Source: Paenibacillus sanguinis 2301083 = DSM 16941
GTDB lineage: Bacteria > Bacillota > Bacilli > Paenibacillales > Paenibacillaceae
Direction: 5' to 3'
Assembly: GCF_000374825.1 (NCBI RefSeq)
Contig: NZ_KB895401.1
Span: 1-33,845 of the forward strand
Length of the DNA stretch: 33,845 bases
Positions 16,034 through 24,730 of the stretch are shown here, in pieces (within the stretch, counting starts at the first letter, position 1; every line of letters begins with the position of its first letter). The notes below the pieces were generated by a model. It was not told the origin of the DNA. It was given only the letters and a program-made list of their open reading frames with translations, and did no database searches. The translations under genes and the position numbers were made by a program.

Positions 16034-16150
16034 GGCTCCTCCTTGCTCTGCCGACACATTATATAAAGATCTTATCATACTTCAATGACCTGCTTCTGTC
16101 ACTGCGGCCAGAGCTGGTCATCCCGCCGTCCTACTCCATTTGATTCTGGA

Positions 16151-16246
16151 AACCCGTATGATATAGAACGGTTTATCAGCAAGTGCAGGAAGCACACGGA
16201 TTCGACGGAACTCACACCCACTATTTTGAATGATTTGGTGAGGATT
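16151..16246 (+). pseudogene. Fragment of a large serine recombinase (C-terminal DUF4368-like part)
   Basis: One frame reads NPYDIERFISKCRKHTDSTE followed by LTPTILNDLVRI. This matches the conserved C-terminal stretch of TnpX-type large serine recombinases, where sequences such as FLALVRKYTDIEELTP-x-(I/L)L-x-EFV are typical. Similarity fades after VRI, where the family normally continues with KIVVHE. The catalytic N-terminal domain is missing. This is a scar, not a working gene. Its place at the right border of the GC-rich module suggests that an integrated element once carried or accompanied that module. Confidence 0.7.
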
Positions 16247-16261
16247 CTGCCCTTTACGGCA

Positions 16262-16309
16262 ATCGGTACAAGTTTTTATCCTTGGCTCGGGACAAGAACT
16301 TGTACCGAT
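16262..16309. repeat. Perfect 13-bp inverted repeat next to the recombinase fragment
   Basis: ATCGGTACAAGTT (16262-16274) and AACTTGTACCGAT (16297-16309) are exact complements around a 22-base loop. No T run follows on the minus strand, so it is not an obvious terminator for the SLH gene that ends at 16323. It may be a remnant of an element end or of a recombinase crossover site. Confidence 0.6.
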
Positions 16310-16322
16310 AAAACGACACTCG

Positions 16323-19300
16323 TTAATTGAAGCCTTTTGTCTCCATGGAGCGCCAAATCACGGTAATCGCTTCTGCGCGGCTAGCATGAGATTTAGGTTT
16401 TATCATGTCGTTTGGATAACCCTTCATGATTCCATGATCTGCTGCAATCATCATCGCTTCCCGTGCCCAAGCCGCAATCTTATCCTGATCGGCAAAAGTC
16501 TTGCTGGCAAGCGCCTGGTCCAATTGAAAAGCTTGAACCACCATTTGTGCCATTTCTTCACGCGTAATGAAATTGTCGGGACCAAAGGTAACCGAATCGT
16601 ATCCTTGAATGATTCCGTAAGAATACGCTGTTGAAATGGCTTGCCTCGCCCAATGATCCGTTGTATCGGCGAAGTCCTTATTACCTTTACTAGTGAGACC
16701 CAATGCATGCACCAGGATTGCGGCGAATTCTGCTCGGCTAATCGTACGGTCAGGTCTGAAGCTTCCGTCTGTATAGCCGTTTACAACGCCTTTTTCTGCA
16801 AGATTCTCAATGGTCATTTGTGACCAATGACCTTTCACATCGGTAAATGAAACACCAATTTCAGCTGGCACCGTCGTTCTCGCGAAGATCGCAAATGAAG
16901 TAAAGTGGTCGGTTGTACCACTTATAATCCCCTCTCCCCAGTCAATGTTGACGTTATCCAGCGCCCCCCATTCCTTCGTATCTGCATTAAACTGACGGAG
17001 TTGGAGCTCATGACTGCCTTCTTGTATAGCATTGACGTCAAATTTCAAGCTGATGGTTACGTCTTGATCGAATTTTCCAGATACATTTCTCTTAAACTCA
17101 ACAACTTTACTAGCTAATCGTTCTCCTGCAGATAGGGGAAATTCATCATCATCTGGAAGTGTTAGATTTATGGATAAATAGAATGGCCTCTTCAGCGCTT
17201 TAGCAGGGATGAGAATCTGTCCCCCCTCAAAAGCAATGGTTCTTCCTTCCAAGCCTACAAAAAAGGTGTTGCTCGGCAGTGAATATACATTACTACCGTT
17301 AGTGCGACTTCCATCGCTTGTTTCACTCGTCTTCTGGGTTGTCAGACGATACCGGCTGGACGTGATATTAACCGCATTACCTGTTTGGTCTTGTGCTCTT
17401 ACATGCAAGTACCAATCACCGTCAACACCACTTTTCCCAAGCGTGGCCTCGTTCACAAATGGTCTCCAGCCTGTAGCGGGCATGGACGAATCGGTCGTCC
17501 AGTGAAACTCCAGCGAGGCTTTATCTATGCTGCTTCCTGAATCAATGACCGTTACCCTCGGTGTTGCCGATGTTGCCTGCATGTCACTTCCATTAGGATG
17601 AATCGTAATCGATGGCGGCGTTTTGTCGATTCTCACCGTAATGTCCAGGAATAACGTATTGTCCGCTTGATCGGACGCCTCAAACCGAATGTTAGTTTCG
17701 CCTTCATTTGATATTTCAATGGGGGCTTTGTTGTTGTAAACTTGGGAGGTCCCCCCATTCAGAGTGTAGGTCAGATTGGCGATTTTACTGACTCCCGACT
17801 CGGCATAGACGCTCAAGGTTACGCTTGACCTAGTCCATTCCCCGCTCGTATATTCACTTCCGTCCGCCTTCACCAGTGCAGGCGTCAATGTTATTCCCGT
17901 TGTGCTGATGCAGACTGTGCGTCGTTCAATCGATTCATTACCCGCTGTATCGACGGCTTTGAACGAGATGCTATGAACACCTTCTTCGCGTAGGACGATA
18001 TCAGATAAATAAGGGCTCCATGATAATCCGTTGTTAAGTGAATACGTGATTGAAGTGACGCCAGACTCGTCAGAGGCTTCTGCACTTACATTAACCGTTT
18101 GATTGCTCCATGTGCGATCAATATACTCCATTCCATCGGCCGTGGTCATCGTAATGGTGATGGATGGCGGTGTATGGTCAACAGGACGACTCAGATTGTC
18201 GACGATCCGATCCCTTAGATTGAGCAAGGCATTGTTTGCGTGATCGGAAATGCTTCCAGATTGTTTGTCGTAAGATAGAAAAACTTGTTGGTCTTCTTCA
18301 ATTGCTTCATCTAATTCAAAGACAAGCGTATGAGTTCCCGATCCGTTCACCAGAGCAATAGTAGCAGGCTTCCCGTTCGCTGTAATTGTAATTCCCCCGA
18401 CATCAATAAGGCTGACTTCTTCATCAAAGGTCACGATGACGTTGTTCGGATGCTCACGTTCGATCTTCGCACTGGAGACGGTTGGTGGAGCAACGTCCCA
18501 ATCCAGGCTAGCTGCAATTCCTTGTAAAACAGGAAACATGGCTCCCTCCTGTAACCCCCATATTCCGTTGAAGTCCCACTCAGTGCCGTAGAGCGCATGC
18601 TGTTTCATTTCCGACGTCACCCGCGGTTCACCTTTACCAGTATCGGATTGCCCAGTCGTTTCCTTATTATAGAAGCTCGCGGTAACCGTGCCGAATTCCC
18701 GGCCGACCAGGCCGCCGACTTCGCTGCTGCCGGTTACACCGCCGACAGCATAAGTGGTCCTGATGTCGCCGATATTCCTTCCCACGAGTCCACCAACATC
18801 GGAACGACCGAAGGCGGAACCGATTGCATACGAATCATTGATCTTGCCGCTCTCATTCCGCCCCACGAGGCCTCCGACAAAATCCATTCCGGTAGTATTC
18901 CCGGCGGCGAAGGACAGGTTAACTTGGCTATTCATATCATGAAGTCCGATCAATCCGCCCACATTGAATTGACCATCAACTTGACCCGTGGCGTACGCCT
19001 TATTTACCTGACCCGCATTCAAGCCGATCAATCCACCGATGTGGCTGATTCCGCTAACACTCCCGGTAGTATACACAGCCCCAGTAACACTTCCTATGCT
19101 GCTCCTTCCGACCAGGCCGCCGACTTCGTTCATTCCATTGACCGTAGCAGTCGAACTAGAACTGCCGATCATTCCGTCGTTATTCCCGACCAGACCACCT
19201 GTCTTATCTCCTCCGGTAACATTCCCTGTAACCTGGACCTTCATAATCTGACTGCTGGGGCCGTTTCGTCCTGACAGCATGCCTGTCTGAAGGCCACCGG

Positions 19301-20777
19301 TGACATCCCCGTTCTTTAATTGAATATCTCGAACCTCACCGTTAGAAATATGACCAAACAAACCGACACTCAACAAACTGCTCCTGTTAATATACAGGCC
19401 CGAAATATCATATCCATGGCCGTCGAGCGTACCTGTGAACGGAGTGCTGTCATTACCGATAGGTTCAAAGCCGAAGCCGAAACCGTTCCCTGCACTCGTC
19501 GCCCACATATCGGAGCGGCTGTTGTCAGTGAACGTCGTGTCGAAATCAATATCTTGCGTCAGTGTGTAATTCGCTGACAAATCCATAGCCATCAGTTGCA
19601 GTTGATGCGAGTTCCCAATTGCGGACGACCATTCGGAACGAAGGAATGGTCGCGTCGAGTCCTCGACCATAAACCAGTCATTGTTGAAATCCCAACCTGA
19701 ATAGCTCGATTGAGTTAGTGCCTGCGCAGTAGTAAGGCTGCTCGCGGTACAAGATCCATATGTATCGTATCCACAGGCGTTAGCCAAGCCGACAGTATCA
19801 GCATCCCAGAAACTGTCGCTAAAAGTTCCGCTGTTACTCCCAACAAGACCGCCCACAACATGATCGCTCCCGTTGACCCTGCCAGTGGCGTATGACTGAA
19901 TAATCGATCCATGGCCCGAGCTGCCCGCAAGACCGCCGACAGCACTCCCGCCATGGACAGCTCCCGTGGCATATGACTGGCTAATGAGGGCAGAAATATT
20001 ATAACCAACCAGTCCGCCGACGTGTTCAGCGCTGCCGCTGACGGCACCCGTCGCGTATGACCGGAGTATTTCGCCACCTTCATTATCCCCTACTAACCCC
20101 CCGACTATAGAGGTGCCACTGATCGTACCCACAGCGTAGGAATCACTCACCGTCCCGTCATTACGCCCTGCTAAACCACCGACATAATTGGTGCCGGCGA
20201 CGGTACTCGTAGAGTAAGAGGAGGTTATTGTACCGTGAATGCCATTGTATCCTACCACCCCTCCGACGATGCCCATCTGGCTTCTAACCGTTCCGGTAAA
20301 GTAGGAATGTTCAATGGTTCCAGTATTGCGACCTGCAAGCCCACCTACATGGTTGTTTCCAATGATCAAACCTCCTTCGAGGGCGATGTTGTCTATCACC
20401 CCGTTGGAGCCTACCATCCCGAATAGACCAACAATGTCCATCTTGGGCTGATGAATGGTCAGATTGCGGATGACATGTCCAGCCCCATCGAAGACACCGG
20501 TGAACGGGCTATTCCCGTTTCCGACGTTGCCGATAGGTAAAAAGCCAGTCCCGTTACTCCAATTTGCTGTCTCCGAAGCATCGATATCCGCTCCGAGCTT
20601 GTAATGAGCGTTCAAATCATTACGTACGGCGTTTAATTGACTTAATGTTGTAATGACGTAAGGATTGTTCGCCGTCCCGTTACCGGACATTGCATCATTC
20701 GAATTAGCGAACGCTTGAAACGGGATGATGCCTATCACGAGAATTAATGCCATCGAAATACAGAAGATACGTCTCAT
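16323..20777 (-). CDS. Secreted surface protein with GLUG repeats, Ig-like domains and three SLH domains
   Basis: The 1484-residue exported protein has a signal peptide (about 1-25, cleavage after AFA). Two GLUG-repeat modules follow (about 38-383 and 389-755). Each opens with a strand-rich segment (NNPYVITTLSQLNAVRNDL; HQLQLMAMDL), then PFTG-(V/T)-(F/L)DG-x-G, then about seven or eight copies of VGGL(V/A)G-N-x-G followed by SYATG-like turns. After these come a SwmB/Ig-like domain (about 766-860) and Ig-like domains (about 865-1100). Three SLH domains (about 1311-1360, 1369-1420 and 1428-1478) would bind secondary cell-wall polymer, anchoring the protein outside the cell. GLUG repeats are expected to form beta-helices used in adhesion. 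It is probably controlled by the MalT-type regulator encoded just upstream. Confidence 0.93.
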   Translation of the reverse strand: MRRIFCISMALILVIGIIPFQAFANSNDAMSGNGTANNPYVITTLSQLNAVRNDLNAHYKLGADIDASETANWSNGTGFLPIGNVGNGNSPFTGVFDGAGHVIRNLTIHQPKMDIVGLFGMVGSNGVIDNIALEGGLIIGNNHVGGLAGRNTGTIEHSYFTGTVRSQMGIVGGVVGYNGIHGTITSSYSTSTVAGTNYVGGLAGRNDGTVSDSYAVGTISGTSIVGGLVGDNEGGEILRSYATGAVSGSAEHVGGLVGYNISALISQSYATGAVHGGSAVGGLAGSSGHGSIIQSYATGRVNGSDHVVGGLVGSNSGTFSDSFWDADTVGLANACGYDTYGSCTASSLTTAQALTQSSYSGWDFNNDWFMVEDSTRPFLRSEWSSAIGNSHQLQLMAMDLSANYTLTQDIDFDTTFTDNSRSDMWATSAGNGFGFGFEPIGNDSTPFTGTLDGHGYDISGLYINRSSLLSVGLFGHISNGEVRDIQLKNGDVTGGLQTGMLSGRNGPSSQIMKVQVTGNVTGGDKTGGLVGNNDGMIGSSSSTATVNGMNEVGGLVGRSSIGSVTGAVYTTGSVSGISHIGGLIGLNAGQVNKAYATGQVDGQFNVGGLIGLHDMNSQVNLSFAAGNTTGMDFVGGLVGRNESGKINDSYAIGSAFGRSDVGGLVGRNIGDIRTTYAVGGVTGSSEVGGLVGREFGTVTASFYNKETTGQSDTGKGEPRVTSEMKQHALYGTEWDFNGIWGLQEGAMFPVLQGIAASLDWDVAPPTVSSAKIEREHPNNVIVTFDEEVSLIDVGGITITANGKPATIALVNGSGTHTLVFELDEAIEEDQQVFLSYDKQSGSISDHANNALLNLRDRIVDNLSRPVDHTPPSITITMTTADGMEYIDRTWSNQTVNVSAEASDESGVTSITYSLNNGLSWSPYLSDIVLREEGVHSISFKAVDTAGNESIERRTVCISTTGITLTPALVKADGSEYTSGEWTRSSVTLSVYAESGVSKIANLTYTLNGGTSQVYNNKAPIEISNEGETNIRFEASDQADNTLFLDITVRIDKTPPSITIHPNGSDMQATSATPRVTVIDSGSSIDKASLEFHWTTDSSMPATGWRPFVNEATLGKSGVDGDWYLHVRAQDQTGNAVNITSSRYRLTTQKTSETSDGSRTNGSNVYSLPSNTFFVGLEGRTIAFEGGQILIPAKALKRPFYLSINLTLPDDDEFPLSAGERLASKVVEFKRNVSGKFDQDVTISLKFDVNAIQEGSHELQLRQFNADTKEWGALDNVNIDWGEGIISGTTDHFTSFAIFARTTVPAEIGVSFTDVKGHWSQMTIENLAEKGVVNGYTDGSFRPDRTISRAEFAAILVHALGLTSKGNKDFADTTDHWARQAISTAYSYGIIQGYDSVTFGPDNFITREEMAQMVVQAFQLDQALASKTFADQDKIAAWAREAMMIAADHGIMKGYPNDMIKPKSHASRAEAITVIWRSMETKGFN

Positions 20778-20818
20778 CTGATCTTTTCTTCCTTTCCTTA
20801 TTCATTGCCACGTTGAAC

Positions 20819-20846
20819 ATTATATTGGATTTTTCGATAGTTTGAA
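20819..20846 (-). promoter_or_regulatory. Candidate promoter of the GLUG/SLH gene
   Basis: On the minus strand it has TTCAAA (20846-20841), a 16-base spacer and TATAAT (20824-20819), about 40 bases before the start codon. The -10 box is perfect and the -35 box is poor, as expected if an activator such as the neighbouring LuxR protein is needed. Confidence 0.5.
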
Positions 20847-20875
20847 TCTAACCCCGGTTATAGGTCCTGTTATAC

Positions 20876-20908
20876 AAAATAAAAAGAGACCCGCCGTTCA
20901 GCGAGCCT
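20876..20908 (-). terminator. Terminator of the MalT-type regulator gene
   Basis: On the minus strand AGGCTCGC and GCGGGTCT pair (two G-U pairs) around TGAACG, then CTTTTTATTTT follows. It lies 20 bases after the stop at 20929 and isolates the regulator from the SLH gene. Confidence 0.75.
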
Positions 20909-20928
20909 GCTGTTACAACCTTCCGTGT

Positions 20929-23523
20929 TTAACCCTGAAACTCTTTACCTCTTTTAATCGCCTCAACTCGGTTTTTTACCTGCAGCTTGCTGTAAATTCG
21001 ATTGATATGCGCCTTCAAGGTCCCCATTCCGATGCCCAGTGTTTCAACGATTGCCGGATTGTCCATCCCTTCCTCCATATAGCGAAATATCGTATATTCT
21101 CGTGGTGTCAGAAGCTTTTCTAATGTTGCTTTGCCTTGTAACTGAGATTCGGCTGTTCCTCCGAAAGCGGACAATATTCTCCGCACATAGGCAAGTGAAG
21201 GCGCATTTTTATCTCGAATATTCCCTTTTTGACGATGTTGGACATATTCCGCCAGCAGCTCTGCTACCAGATGGCCTTTATCAACAAACACACGGATATA
21301 ATCATCGGGTTTCGCAAATGTAAGCGCCTCTTCCAGCTTCAGCAGCGCTTGTTGCGGCTTATTCCTCACCTGCAGCAGCATCGCCTGGAGCACTTGGAGC
21401 TCCAAGGCGTCCATCGGACGATGACCTTTTATCGCGATTTGCAGCAATCTCTCAGATAATGCCCATGCCTCCTGACTGTTGCCTGTCTCCATCAACACTC
21501 TAACGAGGAAGATATAGACGAATAGCTGATATACGGATACCGGATCATCCGAGGAGACCTTGTAGCGATCCTTCCATTCTATAGCTGCAGATAAGTCTCC
21601 TGATTCCACTCGCAGACGAGCTATTTCGATATCGAGCAAGATGGGGGCCTCCTTAGCACCATCCTCAATCGCCCTTCTATAGGCTTCTTCCAGCCATTTT
21701 TCGGCTTGACTGATGTCCTGCCTGGATTTGCTGATACGTGACATGAAAAGACTCGCGGGAACGTATACCTTCTCTGGTTGATAATGCGCCTGACTCGTGC
21801 CTTGTAGGCCCAGCTTCAAGTAAGCCTCTGCCTGCTCCAACTCGTTGCGTTCGTAGAGTAATTCACCATAACAAACAACGACCGAATCCTGCAGGCCCAT
21901 TGGCTTCATGAACTCAATCATGCTCAAAAAGAAGGTATCCGATAGGCCCCGAGGCAAATGTTGGCCGCGCTTGCCATTGTATGACCTGTATATAGAAGGA
22001 GATAGTGGCATATGAGGAGATGCAAAGATCAGATCCGTTCCTGTAGGACTATGCTGGAGAGACAGATGAATATACTCCAGTCCTTTTTTCATATCCATGT
22101 CATATTGGGTTGCTTTAAAATTCCTTACATAATACAAATATCCCAAAAAGCGATTATTCTCTTCCGAGCTCCAGTTCACTGAGGAAGCAGCATAATGCTT
22201 TTCTGCTAGCTGTAAATACCGTTCCGACAGCTCCAGCTCCTGGGACCACAATAACGAAAAAATGTACGAAAAAAAGAGGTAAGGATACTGCATAAGCAGT
22301 TCCTCGGGAATCGCCGACAACCAAACCTTCATGGTCGAGAATTCCCTGCGAACCATCAAACTTCTCATCTGTTCTAGCAGACGTATCGCTTCCGAATGAT
22401 AGGCTCCGGCCAAGTAGTAATCTATCGCTTCTTCGAGCAGTCCCTGCGATTCACACCAGGCTGCAGCCGATTGGAAGAGTACATTTGTCTTCGCAGGATC
22501 AAGGCGTCGCTGCTGCTTCAGTAAAAACTCGCCGAATACATGGTGAAATCGGAACCAGTCCCCGTTCTCATCCAGCGGGATGAGGAACATGTTTCGTTTT
22601 TCCAGCTCTGCCATCATCTGTGCACCATGTTCGCCAGCTACAACCTTACAAAGCTGCTCGTTCATTCGCTGTAAAATCGAGACGTTCAACAGAAACTGCC
22701 TTATTGGCTCGTCCAACGATTCAAACACTTCCTCGAATAAATACAGTTCGACGCGTTCCGGGTTTAAATGTACATACTTGAAAGCTCCCATCCACTCATC
22801 ATCATGAATAGACAACGAGATCAGCCTAAGTCCTGTCACCCAGCCTTCGGTTTGAGATTGGATTCGTTCAATCTGCTCTCTTTGCAGTTCTCTCTTCTCA
22901 ACGTGTTGGAAGAAACCCACCGTCTCCTGCAAATTGAAACACAGCTGCCGAGTATGAATTTCCTGGATCCAGTCCCGACTAATCCATCTCGACTTGAGAA
23001 ATCCATGGATGCTTCGACTTGAGAAATAAAGATGCACGTGGGGAGGCAAATACTCCAGAAAATAAGAAACGGACGCCTGGATATCCGTATTATGTATGAC
23101 ATGCCAGTCATCCAATATCAGAATAATCGGATCATTCAGGCGGTTCAATTCATTTAAGAGAACAACCATAAATGGCTCGTATTGGCCCGGGCTTAGCATT
23201 ACGTTCGAGGCACAAACGGAGTCTGACAACCTGCCGATTGCCTGTTCGATCGCTTTCATCAAGTAGTTCCAAAATCGGATGAGGTCATTATCCTTGTCAT
23301 CCAGCGATAACCACCCGACGGGTAGGTCCAGCTGTCTGGCCCAATCACTGACCAGCGTTGTTTTCCCGTATCCGGCAGGAGCCGTCACAAAGGTCGCCCT
23401 GCGGTTAAGTCCCGCATTCAATAGTGCAAGCAGCCGGGGACGAGGCACCGATTGATCAAGGGACTGGGGTAGCTTCAATTTAGTTAGAAGCAAGAATTGG
23501 TCTTCCTCTCTCTCTTGTATCAT
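20929..23523 (-). CDS. MalT-type LuxR family ATP-dependent regulator
   Basis: The 864-residue protein is a large signal-transduction ATPase of the STAND/MalT class. It has an N-terminal P-loop in TAPAGYGKTTLVSDWARQLD (about 47), a Walker B in PIILILDDWHV (about 137), and a winged-helix plus TPR-like helical middle (about 250-790). A C-terminal LuxR helix-turn-helix ends the protein (about 800-860; LTPREYTIFRYMEEGMDNP, then IGMGTLKAHINRIYSKL). Such proteins oligomerise with ATP and an inducer and then activate promoters. GAGG stands before the ATG at 23523. Because it lies directly upstream of the GLUG/SLH gene in the same orientation, that gene is the likely target. Confidence 0.92.
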   Translation of the reverse strand: MIQEREEDQFLLLTKLKLPQSLDQSVPRPRLLALLNAGLNRRATFVTAPAGYGKTTLVSDWARQLDLPVGWLSLDDKDNDLIRFWNYLMKAIEQAIGRLSDSVCASNVMLSPGQYEPFMVVLLNELNRLNDPIILILDDWHVIHNTDIQASVSYFLEYLPPHVHLYFSSRSIHGFLKSRWISRDWIQEIHTRQLCFNLQETVGFFQHVEKRELQREQIERIQSQTEGWVTGLRLISLSIHDDEWMGAFKYVHLNPERVELYLFEEVFESLDEPIRQFLLNVSILQRMNEQLCKVVAGEHGAQMMAELEKRNMFLIPLDENGDWFRFHHVFGEFLLKQQRRLDPAKTNVLFQSAAAWCESQGLLEEAIDYYLAGAYHSEAIRLLEQMRSLMVRREFSTMKVWLSAIPEELLMQYPYLFFSYIFSLLWSQELELSERYLQLAEKHYAASSVNWSSEENNRFLGYLYYVRNFKATQYDMDMKKGLEYIHLSLQHSPTGTDLIFASPHMPLSPSIYRSYNGKRGQHLPRGLSDTFFLSMIEFMKPMGLQDSVVVCYGELLYERNELEQAEAYLKLGLQGTSQAHYQPEKVYVPASLFMSRISKSRQDISQAEKWLEEAYRRAIEDGAKEAPILLDIEIARLRVESGDLSAAIEWKDRYKVSSDDPVSVYQLFVYIFLVRVLMETGNSQEAWALSERLLQIAIKGHRPMDALELQVLQAMLLQVRNKPQQALLKLEEALTFAKPDDYIRVFVDKGHLVAELLAEYVQHRQKGNIRDKNAPSLAYVRRILSAFGGTAESQLQGKATLEKLLTPREYTIFRYMEEGMDNPAIVETLGIGMGTLKAHINRIYSKLQVKNRVEAIKRGKEFQG

Positions 23524-23654
23524 GCAGCCTCTTTTCGTTAGCCTCTCTGGGCTGTATCCTTGGATTTGTCAATTATCTCTAAAATTTAGATTATCTTAGT
23601 TTAAGAAGTTTTGCACCTGTATTTTAAGAGCAGTATGGACAATTCATTTCTGCC

Positions 23655-23697
23655 GCAAAAAAACAGCCCCCCTTTGCTTACGCAAAGGAGAGCTGTC
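23655..23697 (-). terminator. Strong terminator after a decayed minus-strand gene
   Basis: On the minus strand GACAGCTCTCCTTTGC, a GTAA loop, then GCAAAGGGGGGCTGT form a long stem followed by seven T. No intact gene stands upstream; the nearest coding signal is the fragment ending at 23714. Confidence 0.85.
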
Positions 23698-23713
23698 TGC
23701 CTTGGATTCTCAT

Positions 23714-23844
23714 CTATTCAATCAAACCAAACTCCTCATACACCTTTCGAGAAACAACACCTCCACCAACTCATGTTCGTAAAGAAGATGATCATTATAT
23801 CCATATTCCGGCGATTTGGAGTTCTCAACTGTAATCGGAGGAGT
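23714..23844 (-). pseudogene. Possible decayed gene tail, family not recognised
   Basis: On the minus strand one frame reads TPPITVENSKSPEYGYNDH then LLYEHELV. The adjacent frame then continues GGGVVSRKVYEEFGLIE and a stop, 17 bases before a strong terminator. Joining them needs a single one-base shift near 23768, inside a GGTGG run. The composition looks like real protein and the terminator placement fits a gene end, but I cannot name the family. Upstream there is no continuation beyond a stop codon. A plus-strand frame over the same bases (23611-23964) looks like chance. The rest of the 23524-23947 gap holds only two hairpins. Confidence 0.4.
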
Positions 23845-23885
23845 TCATCGGTTGTCTTTTATTTCACGAAGCAAATATTTAATAG

Positions 23886-23912
23886 AACCCAATCCCCCGA
23901 GGGGATTGGGTT
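23886..23912 (-). terminator. Hairpin at the 3' end of the catabolic operon
   Basis: AACCCAATCCCC and GGGGATTGGGTT form a perfect 12-bp stem with a 3-base loop. On the minus strand CTATTAAATATTT follows, only weakly T-rich. It comes 36 bases after the last operon stop and probably ends or protects that transcript. Confidence 0.65.
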
Positions 23913-23947
23913 TCTAAGGTTAGGTAGTAGCCGATTCGATTCAGCCC

Positions 23948-24676
23948 CTATTTCAAATATTTAACCAGACCCGACCAAAATGCGGAGTAATGCTCCCACT
24001 CCATAAATTCCAAAGAGCCCCAGTGAGGCGAGCAGTCGCTGGCAAAAGCAGCGGTTTTCCCTTTCCCATAGCTACCGACCGTAAGGATGGCATCATCCTC
24101 ATGGTTAAGCAACACCTTGGCATCAGGTTTGGCGGCGAGCTTGTTATAACCTAATAATCGTGGCCATTCCCCAAAGTCCACCAACGCATGCGCCTCTGTA
24201 ACCACAGGAGCAAAGCCTTGCGGCATTTCAACCCGATCATCCCCATCCTGCATAATGACCGGCAGTACATCGGATAATACGGTATTGGCATAATTCGCCT
24301 TGCCCTCAATTCCCATAAAGGTTAAGTAACCGCCAACCATCAGCAGTCCTCCGCCTTCAGCTACAAATTGTTGAATATGATCCAGGGCATTCGGGATAAT
24401 CTCCATTTGATAAAAGGTGGGGTTTTGCAGCAAGAAGGTATTTGCGCCCACATCACTAATTACAATGGCATCATAAGTCTTAAGCTCCTCAAGTGATCTG
24501 GGAAAACGAACCTGAACCTCATGAGCCGGCATATAGGTAACCTCAATCCCCTGCTCTCTCAGGCAGGACAATAGATAGGTGGCTCCTTCTTCATATTTTG
24601 TTGATGTAAAGCTATCATATCCCTTGGTATGGATCATATGGACCACCCAGGATTCGCCTACAAATAATATTTTCAT
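23948..24676 (-). CDS. GATase1-like cytosolic protein (ThuA/PF07090-type)
   Basis: The 242-residue protein of the class I amidotransferase-like fold begins MKILFVGESWVVHMIHTKG, typical of the PF07090 group of putative cytoplasmic proteins. The region where a nucleophile elbow would sit reads EGGGLLMVGGYLTFMGIEG, with Gly-Gly-Tyr and no cysteine, so glutaminase activity is not expected. Other conserved blocks are YDAIVISDVGANTFLL and AAFASDCSPHWGSLEF. The ATG at 24676 has AGGAGAG upstream; a longer frame to 24700 adds only eight residues. It is the last gene of the ABC/ureido operon, 54 bases after the M20 gene. The function is unknown, but relatives are found with carbohydrate-utilisation genes. 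Confidence 0.82.
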   Translation of the reverse strand: MKILFVGESWVVHMIHTKGYDSFTSTKYEEGATYLLSCLREQGIEVTYMPAHEVQVRFPRSLEELKTYDAIVISDVGANTFLLQNPTFYQMEIIPNALDHIQQFVAEGGGLLMVGGYLTFMGIEGKANYANTVLSDVLPVIMQDGDDRVEMPQGFAPVVTEAHALVDFGEWPRLLGYNKLAAKPDAKVLLNHEDDAILTVGSYGKGKTAAFASDCSPHWGSLEFMEWEHYSAFWSGLVKYLK

Positions 24677-24730
24677 GTTCGCTCTCCTCCGTGTCTGCAC
24701 TCTGCGTATAGATATTGGCTTATGACTGAA

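Noticed and set aside
18597..19274. 225-residue plus-strand frame inside the GLUG/SLH gene
   Set aside because: It is the complement of GLUG repeats, rich in repeated Asp/Pro/Thr patterns caused by the repeats, with no independent support.
18700..20450. Repetitive DNA that could suggest a CRISPR or satellite array
   Set aside because: The repetition is at protein level (GLUG motif) with diverged DNA and irregular spacing, inside one open reading frame.
23611..23964. 117-residue plus-strand frame between the regulator and the operon
   Set aside because: It crosses two hairpin terminators, and the sequence looks random; the minus-strand fragment fits the terminator better.
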